Counted from the first letter of the stretch, positions 54,768 to 63,127 are shown. The stretch is DNA of 64,000 nt from Rhodobacteraceae bacterium MED-G08 (GCA_002457055.1 NTKT01000006.1:28016-92015); one strand, 5' to 3'. Numbers and translations: made by a program. Notes: generated from the letters alone by a model not told the origin.

Positions 54768-55570
54768 TATTCACCTTTAAATTCTGGATTACGTTTTTCC
54801 ACAAATGCAGCAACGCCCTCCTTAGCATCTTCCGACTTTAACATCTTGCGATATGTTGGCATTGGATCAGTACGCATTTTATGAAATGCCTTTTCCAAAG
54901 GCACACATTCTATTTCTCGTTGCACTTCTTTAACAGACTGCATTGCTAAGGGCGCTGACCAGGCAATTGAAGCAGCCCATTCCCGCGCGGCATCCATTAG
55001 CTGCTCCTTTGGGACAACTTTATTGACCAAACCATAGTGCGCAGCCTCTGTAGCCGTCATGCGGCGCCCCAATAAAAACATTTCCATTGCTATATTATGG
55101 GGAATGCGACGCGGTAGTCGCTGAAGCGCTCCTGCATCAGGCACAATTCCCAAGGGCATCTCCGGGAGCCCAAATTCCACGTGATCAGCAGCAATTAACA
55201 AATCACATCCCAGGGCCATCTCAAAGCCGCCGCCTATTGCAAGGCCATTAACAGCGGCAATAACAGGCTTATTCAATACCCAATTTTCGGTTAACCCGGT
55301 GAAACCACCAAACCCATACTCATCAACTTCCCACCAATTATCGAGCTGCATTTCACCGTCATTTAAAGCCTTGAGATCCCAGCCAGCGGAAAAAATCTTT
55401 TCCCCTCCGCCAGTAAGTATTGCACAACGTAAATTCTTATCCTCATGAAGCTCCTTAAAAGCCTCAGCCAAGGCCTGTGATGTTGGTACATCTATCGCAT
55501 TAACTTTGCCTCGCTCTAGCGTAACCTCTAATATATGCCCATCGCGACGCGTTGTTACTCCATCTGACAT
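54767..55570 (-). CDS. caiD: crotonobetainyl-CoA hydratase / carnitinyl-CoA dehydratase (CaiD-like)
   Basis: A 267-residue enoyl-CoA hydratase family member. The oxyanion-hole motifs are FSAGWDLKAL and AVNGLAIGGGFEMALGCD. The two catalytic Glu are E117 and E137, 20 residues apart as in E. coli CaiD (E111, E131, from memory). The block LPEMPLGIVPD followed by RLPRRI and the FAEKR-like C-terminus (FVEKRNPEFKGE) match CaiD better than general hydratases. It is coupled to both neighbours (TGATG with LLM; TAATG with cdh). Confidence 0.83.
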   Translation of the reverse strand: MSDGVTTRRDGHILEVTLERGKVNAIDVPTSQALAEAFKELHEDKNLRCAILTGGGEKIFSAGWDLKALNDGEMQLDNWWEVDEYGFGGFTGLTENWVLNKPVIAAVNGLAIGGGFEMALGCDLLIAADHVEFGLPEMPLGIVPDAGALQRLPRRIPHNIAMEMFLLGRRMTATEAAHYGLVNKVVPKEQLMDAAREWAASIAWSAPLAMQSVKEVQREIECVPLEKAFHKMRTDPMPTYRKMLKSEDAKEGVAAFVEKRNPEFKGE

Positions 55571-56616
55571 CAGAGGCCTCCTTGCTGAAATTCGGGAATG
55601 ACTTCATCGCAGAATAGCTTAAGTGAACGCTTCTGACTGGCATGACTTAGTCCCATCGAAGCATAGTAAATAAATTCATCGACCCCGAGTTGTTCATAAA
55701 TTTTAATTTTTTCAATTACAGTTTCTGGAGACCCAAACATTAAATTCTGTTCTAACATCGTCGGCTCATACTGCTCACGGCCCTCAAGCTCCTGCAATGG
55801 GATTTCTTTTGGAAAGCCATTTTTTACGTCATCTAAATTACGGTATAGATTTTCGAATTGCCCCAAAACGCGCGTAATTGCATTGATGGCTTCATCACGA
55901 TCTTTTTGATTTTCATAAACAGCAGTGTGTCGCATTAACGCAAAAATTGGATCTGCGCTACCGCCATGTTTTGCAATAGCTTCATCTAGCTGCCGCTTAT
56001 ACAGTTCAGCTTCAGCATGCGGCCGAGTGAACGGCCAGCACATTATGTTTGCGTTATTGGCAACAGCGTAATCATACGTGACAGGAGACCTAGCTGCTAC
56101 CCAAATACGTGGATTAGCCTGAAGTGGCTTTGGCACAGAGGTGGAGGTTGGAAATTTCCAATATTCCCCGTCATGGGCATAATCACCCTTCCACAACGCA
56201 AGTACTGCTGGTAACATTTCTTGCATATACTTGTATCCATCACTCTGTAGCAAACCTGGTCGCATTCGGTCAAACTCACGTTGATAAGCTCCAGAGCCAA
56301 GACCAAACTCCAAGCGGCCACCACTAATCAAATCAAGGAATGCTGCCTCTCCAGCAAGCTTTATAGGGTGCCAATAAGCAGCGTTCACAACGGCTGTTCC
56401 AAGGCGAACCTTACTTGTCTCACTAGCCCACCAGGTAAGTATCTGAAAAGGATTGGGTGCAATCGTCATTTCCAATGCATGATGTTCGGCAGCCCAAACT
56501 ATGTTGAAGCCTCCATCCTCCGCTATTTGTACCATCTCAAGCGTGTGGCGAGCCACGTCATCCATTGCAAGGCTATCGTCCAAACGTTCAAGATTTACAG
56601 CGAGTTGAAATTTCAT
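55570..56616 (-). CDS. luciferase-like (LLM) flavin-dependent monooxygenase
   Basis: A 348-residue TIM-barrel flavoprotein of the bacterial luciferase family. Typical segments: WAAEHHALEMTIAPNP (about 41-56), VRLGTAVVNAAYWHP (about 70-84), ISGGRLEFGLGSGAYQREFD (about 97-116), and a C-terminal MFGSPETVIEKI. It uses reduced FMN from an unlinked reductase; no reductase gene is nearby. It is coupled by TGATG to caiD, so it belongs to the quaternary-amine unit, but no monooxygenase of this type is known to me in carnitine breakdown. Its substrate is an open question. Confidence 0.82.
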   Translation of the reverse strand: MKFQLAVNLERLDDSLAMDDVARHTLEMVQIAEDGGFNIVWAAEHHALEMTIAPNPFQILTWWASETSKVRLGTAVVNAAYWHPIKLAGEAAFLDLISGGRLEFGLGSGAYQREFDRMRPGLLQSDGYKYMQEMLPAVLALWKGDYAHDGEYWKFPTSTSVPKPLQANPRIWVAARSPVTYDYAVANNANIMCWPFTRPHAEAELYKRQLDEAIAKHGGSADPIFALMRHTAVYENQKDRDEAINAITRVLGQFENLYRNLDDVKNGFPKEIPLQELEGREQYEPTMLEQNLMFGSPETVIEKIKIYEQLGVDEFIYYASMGLSHASQKRSLKLFCDEVIPEFQQGGL

Positions 56617-56686
56617 GTTAGTTTCCTCTTATTGAGTTTATTGCCACCGCAGCATTCGAGCATTTATTAAAGCAAAATTTAAGTTG

Positions 56687-58168
56687 TCATCTCATTACAA
56701 AAGGGTTTGACATCGGATCATCTGACGTATTCATCCAGATCGTCTTGGGTCGGGTATAGTCATATATTGCTTGGAACCCGCTTTCGCGTCCGTAGCCAGA
56801 TCCCTTTACACCTCCAAACTCTGCTATAGGAGAAACAACTCGGTAAGTATTGACCCAAACAATACCAGCTCTAACAGACCCGGCCATTCGCAAAGAGCGC
56901 GCTGAATTTTGGGTAAACACCCCTGCCGCTAGCCCATGTTCCGTGTCATTAGCTAGAGAAAGAACTTCCTCCTCTGTTTTGAAACGTTGAACGCATAAAA
57001 CAGGACCAAAAAGCTCCGTAGCTACAATTCGCAAATCTTGCTTGGGACACTCTATAATTGTGGGCTCGTAGAATAGACCCTCTTTACCTTCCGGTTGCTT
57101 ACCGCCGGTAAGTATCTTAGCGCCTTCCTGTTCAGCGTATTCCACTTCTGCTTGGATATTTTTCAACTGGCCCAGTGTGCAAAGCGGGCCCATTTGGGTA
57201 TCTTCTTCTAATGGGTCACCAATGATAATTTGACGAGCTAGGGCTATCATCTTTTCAAGAAACTCGTCAGCAATATCTTCATGCAAATACAAACGAGAGC
57301 CAGCAACACAGCTTTGTCCAGTTGCCCCGAAGATACCAGCGATCGAGGCATTGACTGCACTCTCAATATTGGCATCATCAAATACTATGAAAGGAGATTT
57401 GCCACCCAATTCAAGCGAAACTTCTGCAAAATTTCGCTTGACGTTTTCTAAAACGTGACGCGCCGCATTTGGACCACCTGTAAAAGAAACACGAGCAACG
57501 TCTGGATGCGAAGTTAGGGCCCGTCCGCAAGGCTCTCCATGGCCAGTAACAATATTTACGACCCCTGGAGGGATACCAGCTTGCTCAATTAACTTACCAA
57601 ATTCTAACATCGCAGCACTGGCATGTTCAGAAGCTTTGAGCACCACCGTGTTGCCAGCGGCTAAAGCGGGGCCTATTTTGACTGCTACTAAAAATAATTG
57701 AGAGTTCCAGGGCACTACGGCGGCAACAACTCCAAGCGGTTCTCGCTTCGTGAAAACAAACATGTCAGGCTTATCGATTGGTAAAGTTTCGCCACTCACT
57801 TTATCTGCACAACCAGCAGAAAAATGAAAGAATTCTGCAATATATTTTGCTTGCCATCGTGTTTCTTTTAGCATTTTACCGGTATCAATTGTTTCGATGC
57901 GGCCCAAATTTTCAGAATGGTCCGCTAGTAAGTCTCCCAGCTTCCGAAGGCACTTTCCGCGTTCTGTCGGAGTGAGCTTTGACCATGGACCTTCGCTAAA
58001 TGCATAGTGCGCAGCCGAAACAGCTTGGTTAACATCTTCTTCAGTTGCTTCAGGAACACGGCTCCAGACTTTTTGTGTGCTTGGGTTTATACTCTCAAAC
58101 ACCCCCCCGTCCGATGCATCGACCCAATCACCGTTGATTAGCATTTGATAATTTTTAATGTCCCTCAT
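56687..58168 (-). CDS. NAD(P)-dependent aldehyde dehydrogenase
   Basis: A 493-residue ALDH. Motifs: PWNSQLFLVAVKIGPALAAG, FTGGPNAARHV, the catalytic Glu in LELGGKSPF (about 259) and Cys in GATGQSCVAGSR (about 293), and a C-terminal GGVKGSGYGRESG. It resembles betaine-aldehyde and trimethylaminobutyraldehyde dehydrogenases in layout. It is first in the unit ahead of LLM, caiD and cdh. It may make gamma-butyrobetaine from trimethylaminobutyraldehyde or oxidise an aldehyde released by the LLM monooxygenase. Confidence 0.85.
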   Translation of the reverse strand: MRDIKNYQMLINGDWVDASDGGVFESINPSTQKVWSRVPEATEEDVNQAVSAAHYAFSEGPWSKLTPTERGKCLRKLGDLLADHSENLGRIETIDTGKMLKETRWQAKYIAEFFHFSAGCADKVSGETLPIDKPDMFVFTKREPLGVVAAVVPWNSQLFLVAVKIGPALAAGNTVVLKASEHASAAMLEFGKLIEQAGIPPGVVNIVTGHGEPCGRALTSHPDVARVSFTGGPNAARHVLENVKRNFAEVSLELGGKSPFIVFDDANIESAVNASIAGIFGATGQSCVAGSRLYLHEDIADEFLEKMIALARQIIIGDPLEEDTQMGPLCTLGQLKNIQAEVEYAEQEGAKILTGGKQPEGKEGLFYEPTIIECPKQDLRIVATELFGPVLCVQRFKTEEEVLSLANDTEHGLAAGVFTQNSARSLRMAGSVRAGIVWVNTYRVVSPIAEFGGVKGSGYGRESGFQAIYDYTRPKTIWMNTSDDPMSNPFVMR

Positions 58169-58309
58169 TTCGGAAATCCTTCTGCGGCTGATTCCTATTC
58201 AATGCCTCTTTGAATCCCATTGCTCAGGAAAAAGCGACATATAGTGGCGAAAAATCTGAAATTGATGACCTGTCGTCAGGGCACGGTATTTAAAAAGGGA
58301 GGCATGATA
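58169..58309. promoter_or_regulatory. divergent ALDH / RidA control region with second CdhR-type site
   Basis: The block at 58244-58265 matches 52731-52752 in 19 of 22 bases, with the shared core CGAAAAATCTGA. It lies 45-66 bases before the RidA start and about 75 bases before the ALDH start, a plausible activator position for both. Confidence 0.5.
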
Positions 58310-58711
58310 ATGGCGAAAAAAAAACAAGTCATCGGTGGTCCACTTGAAATCAACGGTCGCGTTCTGTCGTTATCTCGAGCCATTCGTGCAGGCGATTTTG
58401 TATTTTTAACTGGACAGATCCCAATGCGAAATGGCGCTCCAATGACAGACGGCTCAATCGAAGAGCAAACGCGCGCAGTTCTGGACGATATTACTGAAAC
58501 ACTAGCAACGGCAGATTGTACCAGAGAACATGTAGTCAAAGCTATGGTATGGCTACGCGATCGTGCTGATTTCCCTGGATTTAACGAAATATACGGTGAA
58601 TATTTTCCAGTTGAACCTCCAACACGTTCAGCTGTTGTGAGTGATTTACTAGTGGATGCAAGAGTGGAGGTTGAAGTAGTTGCGTATCGTCCTTTAGGAG
58701 ATATTTCTTGA
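58310..58711 (+). CDS. RidA/YjgF-family protein
   Basis: A 133-residue RidA-fold protein. The ATG at 58310 has GGGAGG 7 bases upstream; frames from further up are not favoured. Motifs: SLSRAIRAGDFVFLTGQIPM (about 21-40), EEQTRAVLDDITETLA and a C-terminal PTRSAVVSDLLVDARVEVEV in which Arg is conserved for imine/enamine deaminases. It overlaps the following hydrolase start (TTG) by 4 bases and has AGGAG there. In the pyrimidine rut operon a RidA (RutC) works with RutA (LLM) and RutD (hydrolase), a similar set to this locus. Confidence 0.85.
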   Translation: MAKKKQVIGGPLEINGRVLSLSRAIRAGDFVFLTGQIPMRNGAPMTDGSIEEQTRAVLDDITETLATADCTREHVVKAMVWLRDRADFPGFNEIYGEYFPVEPPTRSAVVSDLLVDARVEVEVVAYRPLGDIS

Positions 58712-59511
58712 CGGTACTTGCACCAAACGGCACAGATTTTATATTCAACGGTCCTGAAAAAGCGCCAGTTGTAGTATTAATTCATGGGCTAGGATTAAAT
58801 AAGGACTGTTGGCAATGGATGATACCAGATCTAAAAGATTCATATCGTGTGCTGAGTTATGATTTATATGGCCATGGAGGATCTAGTGACCCTGTAACCG
58901 GGCCCAATCTGTCACTTTTTTCAAAACAACTAAGTGACCTACTTGATTACTGTAAAATCCAAAGAGCTGTAATTATCGGTTTTTCATTGGGAGGTATGAT
59001 CGCTCGCCGCTTTGCCCAAGACGCTCCAGATAAGTCACAAGCTCTGGTCATTCTACATTCTCCGCACAAACGCAGCGACGCGGCACAATTGGCCATTCTC
59101 AAACGAGTCGATCAGGCCCGCACTATGGGACCGGAATCAACAGTAGAGGCAGCTCTAGAGCGTTGGTTTACGGACCCCTTCCGGCATGCCAACCCCGATC
59201 TAATGACCACAGTTCGACAATGGGTAACGGCCAATCGAAGAGAAGTTTATCACACAATTTATAAGGTTCTTGCGACTGGTATCGACGAAATTGTGAAACC
59301 TAGCCCAGCTCTGATTTGTCCTACTCTTGTAATTACAGGTGATCAAGATTTTGGCAATGGCCCGGAAATGACATTTGCGATTGCAGCTGAAATACCAGGC
59401 GCTAAATCTCTTGTCTTACCTAATCTGCGACACATGGCATTGGCCGAAGCTCCCCATGCAGTAAACAAACCAGTCAGGACGTTTATGGATAGTTTGAATT
59501 TATTAAACTGA
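58708..59511 (+). CDS. alpha/beta hydrolase (3-oxoadipate enol-lactonase/RutD-like)
   Basis: A 267-residue alpha/beta hydrolase starting at TTG 58708, with AGGAG 7 bases upstream. Oxyanion loop: LIHGLGLNKDCW (about 25-36). Nucleophile elbow: GFSLGGM (Ser about 93). Acid: ITGDQDFGNG (Asp about 213). Catalytic His: NLRHMALAEAP (about 244). The closest types by motif are PcaD enol-lactonase and RutD. It forms a transcription unit with RidA and perhaps the AA_synth gene. It might also serve as the missing thioesterase for betainyl-CoA, but no direct sign supports this. Confidence 0.82.
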   Translation: MTVLAPNGTDFIFNGPEKAPVVVLIHGLGLNKDCWQWMIPDLKDSYRVLSYDLYGHGGSSDPVTGPNLSLFSKQLSDLLDYCKIQRAVIIGFSLGGMIARRFAQDAPDKSQALVILHSPHKRSDAAQLAILKRVDQARTMGPESTVEAALERWFTDPFRHANPDLMTTVRQWVTANRREVYHTIYKVLATGIDEIVKPSPALICPTLVITGDQDFGNGPEMTFAIAAEIPGAKSLVLPNLRHMALAEAPHAVNKPVRTFMDSLNLLN

Positions 59512-59658
59512 GCACACAAATCCTTAACTAGGCAAGCATTGAATAGTGGACTATATTCGAGTGACCTTTGAGACTAATGTATGTTATGAACCTCAGCGAT
59601 TATGTCGACACTGCCTTTATAGGTAAGGTTGATTATTCATATTGATTGGAGAAAAGCC

Positions 59659-60267
59659 GTGCTTCCTGAATTACGAAAAGTTGTTACTTTTGATGAGGAT
59701 ATTTACATTGAAGGTGAGCGTGCGTCCGATCCTCCGCTGCGAATGATTGGCGTAGCGGCAGTTGTCAAAAACCCGTGGTTTGGGCGGGGGTTTGTTGAGG
59801 ATCTATCACCCGAAATTCAGCGGATGGCGCCTTATTTGGGAAAGTTAATAACAAACAAGCTGATGTTTTTAGCAGGATCTGGCGATGCCATAGAGGCTTA
59901 TGGGAAGGCCTGTATAGCGGGTACGAGTTGCGAGATAGAACACGCCTCTGCTTTGATACACACCTTGCAATTCGGTAATTTCTATCGAGAGGCTGTTGGT
60001 GCGAAAAGTTACTTGGGTTTCACAAACACGCGCGGTCCGGCAAACACTCAAATTCAAGTTCCATTAATGGACAAACATGACACTGGCCGCCGCTCCCATT
60101 ACCTCACAGTTCAGTTTTCGATTTATGACGCGCCAGCGGTTGACGAATTGGTCGTAGCGCTGGGTGCCGCAACTCGCGGCCGCCCCCATCATCGTATTGG
60201 AGACCGATATTCGGACCTAAAGGCTTTGGGGCGTGGCGTAGAAAACCCTGCGGGTGTTACGGATTAG
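59659..60267 (+). CDS. AA_synth-family (PF06684-type) protein of unknown function
   Basis: A 202-residue protein. The GTG at 59659 with GGAGA upstream is the likely start, because the family begins with LPELRKVVTFDEDIYIEG-like sequence; a TTG 30 bases earlier would add ten residues. The family is called amino acid synthesis on weak evidence. Conserved stretches: GVAAVVKNPWFGRGFVEDLS and GDAIEAYGKACIAGTSCEIEHASALIHT. Such genes often sit by LLM monooxygenases, RidA and hydrolases in other Alphaproteobacteria as I recall. It follows the hydrolase after 147 bases. Confidence 0.78.
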   Translation: MLPELRKVVTFDEDIYIEGERASDPPLRMIGVAAVVKNPWFGRGFVEDLSPEIQRMAPYLGKLITNKLMFLAGSGDAIEAYGKACIAGTSCEIEHASALIHTLQFGNFYREAVGAKSYLGFTNTRGPANTQIQVPLMDKHDTGRRSHYLTVQFSIYDAPAVDELVVALGAATRGRPHHRIGDRYSDLKALGRGVENPAGVTD

Positions 60268-60310
60268 TCGAGTGGATAAAAGTGGATACAGCCTACGCAT
60301 TGCGTAAAGT

Positions 60311-60631
60311 TCAACTGCCGTGAACTTTCCAAAATTTGCACTTGCCACCTTCATAGCGTGCAAAAAACATAACCTGTTGCTTATGTTCATCAGGTGCTTC
60401 AAATGAATGCCTCCCACAAATCACATTTTCATCTTCGTGGTAAACGATAAACTCATTACAGGTAAAGTCTGCATTGTTTGCCCATTCCAGAACTGTATTT
60501 CTATCGTCTTTATCACCTGCGCGGTTTTCGAAGATAAAGTCATCTGCCAGCATATTATCAAGGCCAGCTAGATTTCCGTTATCAATTGCGTTTTTCCACT
60601 TATTTAATGCGTCTATTGCTGATATGGTCAT
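60311..60631 (-). CDS. NTF2/SnoaL-like fold protein
   Basis: A 106-residue small protein with a cone-shaped NTF2-like fold: WKNAIDNGNLAGLDNMLADDFIFENRAG (helix and first strand) and later strands FTCNEFIVYHEDENVICGRH. No catalytic residues can be named. It is separate from the AA_synth gene, which it faces. Confidence 0.68.
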   Translation of the reverse strand: MTISAIDALNKWKNAIDNGNLAGLDNMLADDFIFENRAGDKDDRNTVLEWANNADFTCNEFIVYHEDENVICGRHSFEAPDEHKQQVMFFARYEGGKCKFWKVHGS

Positions 60632-60723
60632 TGTAAAATATCCCCTGTTTTGGATTCAGCATAACTGAGGATGAAAATCATGCAATATGGCCTGTTGACT
60701 CTAAACATCTAAGCGTAGACTAA

Positions 60724-60909
60724 TTACGCAGCCAGATCGTCTTCGATCAATCGAGCAACTTTGTGACCCATTGCAGTAAGTTTGTTATCTTTAGTGAAAT
60801 AACCACTCAACCGTCCGTAATGAAGTGCTTGTTCGTAGCCGTTCATAGTTTTGTCACAGCAATATGCCAGTACTGCCTCATAGTCATTTGAAATCTTTGA
60901 TGCGGACAT
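60724..60909 (-). CDS. small hypothetical protein, 61 residues
   Basis: Not recognised. It has an ATG with AGGAGACG upstream and a product of alpha-helical character, with GYFTKDNKLTAMGHKV near the C-terminus. That part aligns by eye with the 66-residue protein at 25405-25605 (GYLT-x-N/D-x-x-L-x-x-x-G), and the upstream segments AYC and DYC also line up. They may belong to one small family. Confidence 0.55.
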   Translation of the reverse strand: MSASKISNDYEAVLAYCCDKTMNGYEQALHYGRLSGYFTKDNKLTAMGHKVARLIEDDLAA

Positions 60910-61224
60910 TGCTCGTCTCCTTTTTGCATGGATGTACGCCAGCAGTCAGGAACTGGATCAAAAAATGAAGCTGGGGGGTAATACAAGGGGTTAGTTTTGC
61001 TAATCTTTCGTAAAACCTTTATGCGCTTGTTACAAACATATTGTTTCGTGGAAAATTCAATTAGTTCAATATTAGTTGTGTAGTTCCCGTGTAAAACCCG
61101 CTGATTTCTTTTGGGAGACTTCAGCGGGTTATCATTTTGCGAAGGGCGAACCAAGCAATTACGAGCTTGTAGTTGCAAATGTCATAAATATGATTGCTAG
61201 GATAGTTCGCTTGGGATTAATAAT
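60910..61224. other. 315-base intergenic region with a hairpin (61095-61130)
   Basis: No supported gene. AACCCGCTGA (61095-61104) and TCAGCGGGTT (61121-61130) form a perfect 10-bp stem with a 16-base loop. It could terminate the minus-strand unit at 61656-61225 or be a structured RNA element. The rest is AT-rich with no good reading frame. Confidence 0.5.
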
Positions 61225-61389
61225 TTACTTCCCTTCTAATGCTTCTAAACGCTCTTCGATTTCCTCTAAATATTCTTCCATCGGGTGATCAGCAAAGAGA
61301 TCAATGAAAGTCCAAATCCATGCGTCAAGCGCAAGTGCTACGACCGATATAGTCAGAACAAGTAAACAAGTTTTTGAAAAGCTATCCAT
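61225..61389 (-). CDS. small membrane protein with acidic coiled tail, 54 residues
   Basis: A 54-residue frame from ATG 61389 with TAGGAGAAC upstream. Residues about 7-31 are one TM segment (CLLVLTISVVALALDAWIWT); the tail is acidic and helical (EEYLEEIEERLEALEG). It starts nine bases after the stop of the 85-residue gene, so the two are a unit. Function unknown. Confidence 0.55.
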   Translation of the reverse strand: MDSFSKTCLLVLTISVVALALDAWIWTFIDLFADHPMEEYLEEIEERLEALEGK

Positions 61390-61398
61390 TTAGTTCTC

Positions 61399-61656
61399 CT
61401 ATTTGCGTTCCATCACAGGCGTAATTGTGTACTGGCCCATTTCTAATATTGGGTCGAAAGCGGTATCAAGCTGTTCCATGCTGTCGGCTTCACAGATAAC
61501 AAAAAGTGTATGCTCTAAACGATTGCCGTACATCTTATGTACCCTAACGCCATGATCACCAAGGTTTGCCAAAGTGTCAGAAAACACTTGGCCTTTTTCT
61601 GGATGATGAGTGTGGCAAGTAGAATAGTCGTGCGTGTGCTGGATCATGAATAACAT
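61399..61656 (-). CDS. small ferredoxin-like fold (dimeric alpha-beta barrel) protein, 85 residues
   Basis: A protein of 85 residues with the pattern of DUF3303/stress-responsive dimeric alpha-beta barrels: a first strand (LFMIQHTHDY), a helix, a strand (HTLFVICEADS) and a C-terminal strand (YTITPVMERK). It is rich in His near the N-terminus (HTHDYSTCHTHHPEKG). The ATG has AGGAG upstream. The leader is duplicated (see repeat 61657-61752). Confidence 0.6.
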   Translation of the reverse strand: MLFMIQHTHDYSTCHTHHPEKGQVFSDTLANLGDHGVRVHKMYGNRLEHTLFVICEADSMEQLDTAFDPILEMGQYTITPVMERK

Positions 61657-61752
61657 TTTGTTAACTCCTGTTGTTTATGCTTGGAGCGTAGCAGCTAAAT
61701 ATAACAATTTGTTAACTACTTTTGTTTACGCATATAGCGTTGCGGCTATATG
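61657..61752. repeat. imperfect direct repeat (two copies of about 45 bases, offset 51)
   Basis: 61657-61701 and 61708-61752 agree in about 36 of 45 bases by hand alignment. Copy 1 includes the ribosome-binding site and leader of the 85-residue gene; in copy 2 the AGGAG is changed to AGTAG. This looks like a small tandem duplication of the gene's 5' region. Confidence 0.6.
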
Positions 61753-62030
61753 ACGACACGTGGCGAAAAAACTTGTCCGTTCATTGAAAGATACTGCTTA
61801 TTCACTCAGTCATTCTTTCCAAGTTTGACGGAGCAAAGTCCACACCCTTTTGTAACAGAGTTTTTATTAATCGCCTTTACCATGTCTGCATTGTTCCTAC
61901 TAATCTATTCCAGAATGGCCGTCATTTAGTTTCTGCTAAAAGAAGCTTTCAAAGGCAAAATAATATTAAGGATTGAAAACTTTTTAAAGCTTCATATCTA
62001 ACTATCGATATTAGTTTCAAGGAATTTGCA
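61753..62030. other. 278-base intergenic region before htpX
   Basis: No supported gene. It continues from the direct repeat into AT-rich sequence and ends with the htpX leader (CAAGGAATTTGCA). No convincing heat-shock promoter could be assigned. Confidence 0.4.
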
Positions 62031-62906
62031 ATGATGAAAAGCTTCATCTTAATGGCTGCAATGACAGCTCTATTTGCTTTCGCAGGTGTGTCCATGGGCG
62101 GCCTAGAAGGCATGATAGTAGCACTTTTATTTGCTGTAGCGATGAATGCATTTGCTTGGTATAATTCAGATCGAATGGTTCTCAGGATGTATAAAGCAGC
62201 GCCTTTGCCATCCTCTGATCCATTACATAAAATGGTTGCACAATTGGCTGAAAATGCAAATCTACCTATGCCTAAAATCTATGAGATTCCAAGCGAACAG
62301 CCCAACGCTTTTGCAACTGGACGAAACCCCGAAAACTCTGCAGTTGCGGCCACTACAGGTCTGCTTTCCCAACTTACAAAAGAGGAAATAGCAGCCGTGA
62401 TGGCACATGAGTTAGCCCATATTAAGAACAGAGACACCACCATTATGGTTGTTGCAGCCACGTTTGCGGGTGCTATTTCCTTACTTGCTAATTTTATGAT
62501 GTTCTTCGGAAACAGAAGAAATAATCAGATGGGCTTCTTAGGTATTTTAGCCATGATGATCCTTGCCCCATTAGCAGCTTCTCTTATTCAAATGGCTATT
62601 AGTCGTAGCCGAGAATATGAAGCAGACAGGGTTGGGGCTGAGATATGCGGCAATCCAATGTGGCTAGCATCTGCATTACAACGCATCGAAGGCTTTGCAA
62701 AAAAAATTGACAACTATAATGCTGAAAGAAACCCATCAACAGCTCACATGTTTATTATAAACCCTTTACATGCTCACAAACACGACAGGCTTTTCTCTAC
62801 ACACCCCTCTACAACCAATAGGGTAAATGCCTTGAAGGATTTAGCAAACAATTCAAGAAGTAGCATTAAAAAAACAAATATACCCAAAGTTCAAAGAAAT
62901 TCTTAA
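62031..62906 (+). CDS. htpX: zinc metalloprotease HtpX
   Basis: Membrane-bound protease that degrades misfolded membrane proteins. It has 291 residues with N-terminal TM helices (about 1-20 and 25-45), the HEXXH zinc site in [12 protein letters not shown] (H126, E127, H130), two further TM helices (about 140-160 and 170-195) and the third ligand in [12 protein letters not shown] (about 200). The C-terminal tail after about 245 is polar. It stands alone; its regulation by heat or envelope stress is family knowledge. Confidence 0.94.
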   Translation: MMKSFILMAAMTALFAFAGVSMGGLEGMIVALLFAVAMNAFAWYNSDRMVLRMYKAAPLPSSDPLHKMVAQLAENANLPMPKIYEIPSEQPNAFATGRNPENSAVAATTGLLSQLTKEEIAAVMAHELAHIKNRDTTIMVVAATFAGAISLLANFMMFFGNRRNNQMGFLGILAMMILAPLAASLIQMAISRSREYEADRVGAEICGNPMWLASALQRIEGFAKKIDNYNAERNPSTAHMFIINPLHAHKHDRLFSTHPSTTNRVNALKDLANNSRSSIKKTNIPKVQRNS

Positions 62907-63090
62907 CAAAAGATTTTATGAAACTTTATACAAAAAAATGTCACCGCAGTATCCTAGCATTCTAACAGCTACTAGTTTTTGACCCCCCTACCTCTCAGGA
63001 TGGTCCACATAGTCCACTCGTCCATAGGTAACCCCACCCCAACTCACATTACCCCTGCTCACACACAAAGGCGTTTATTTGGATAGTTTT

Positions 63091-63112
63091 ATTTGCTACT
63101 CGTGTAGCAAAT
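63091..63112 (+). terminator. hairpin between htpX and radical SAM gene
   Basis: ATTTGCTAC and GTAGCAAAT pair over 9 bp with the 4-base loop TCGT, followed by TTTCATAA. It ends 15 bases before the radical SAM start, so it could also control that gene's translation. Confidence 0.5.
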
Positions 63113-63127
63113 TTTCATAATGTTTTC

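Noticed and set aside
56281..56670. 129-residue plus-strand frame opposite the LLM monooxygenase
   Set aside because: Reverse-complement shadow of a clear gene; composition and motifs match no protein family.
60843..61178. 111-residue minus-strand frame covering the 61-residue gene start and the intergenic hairpin
   Set aside because: It overlaps a better supported small gene in another frame, has no ribosome-binding site or family pattern, and runs through a perfect hairpin.
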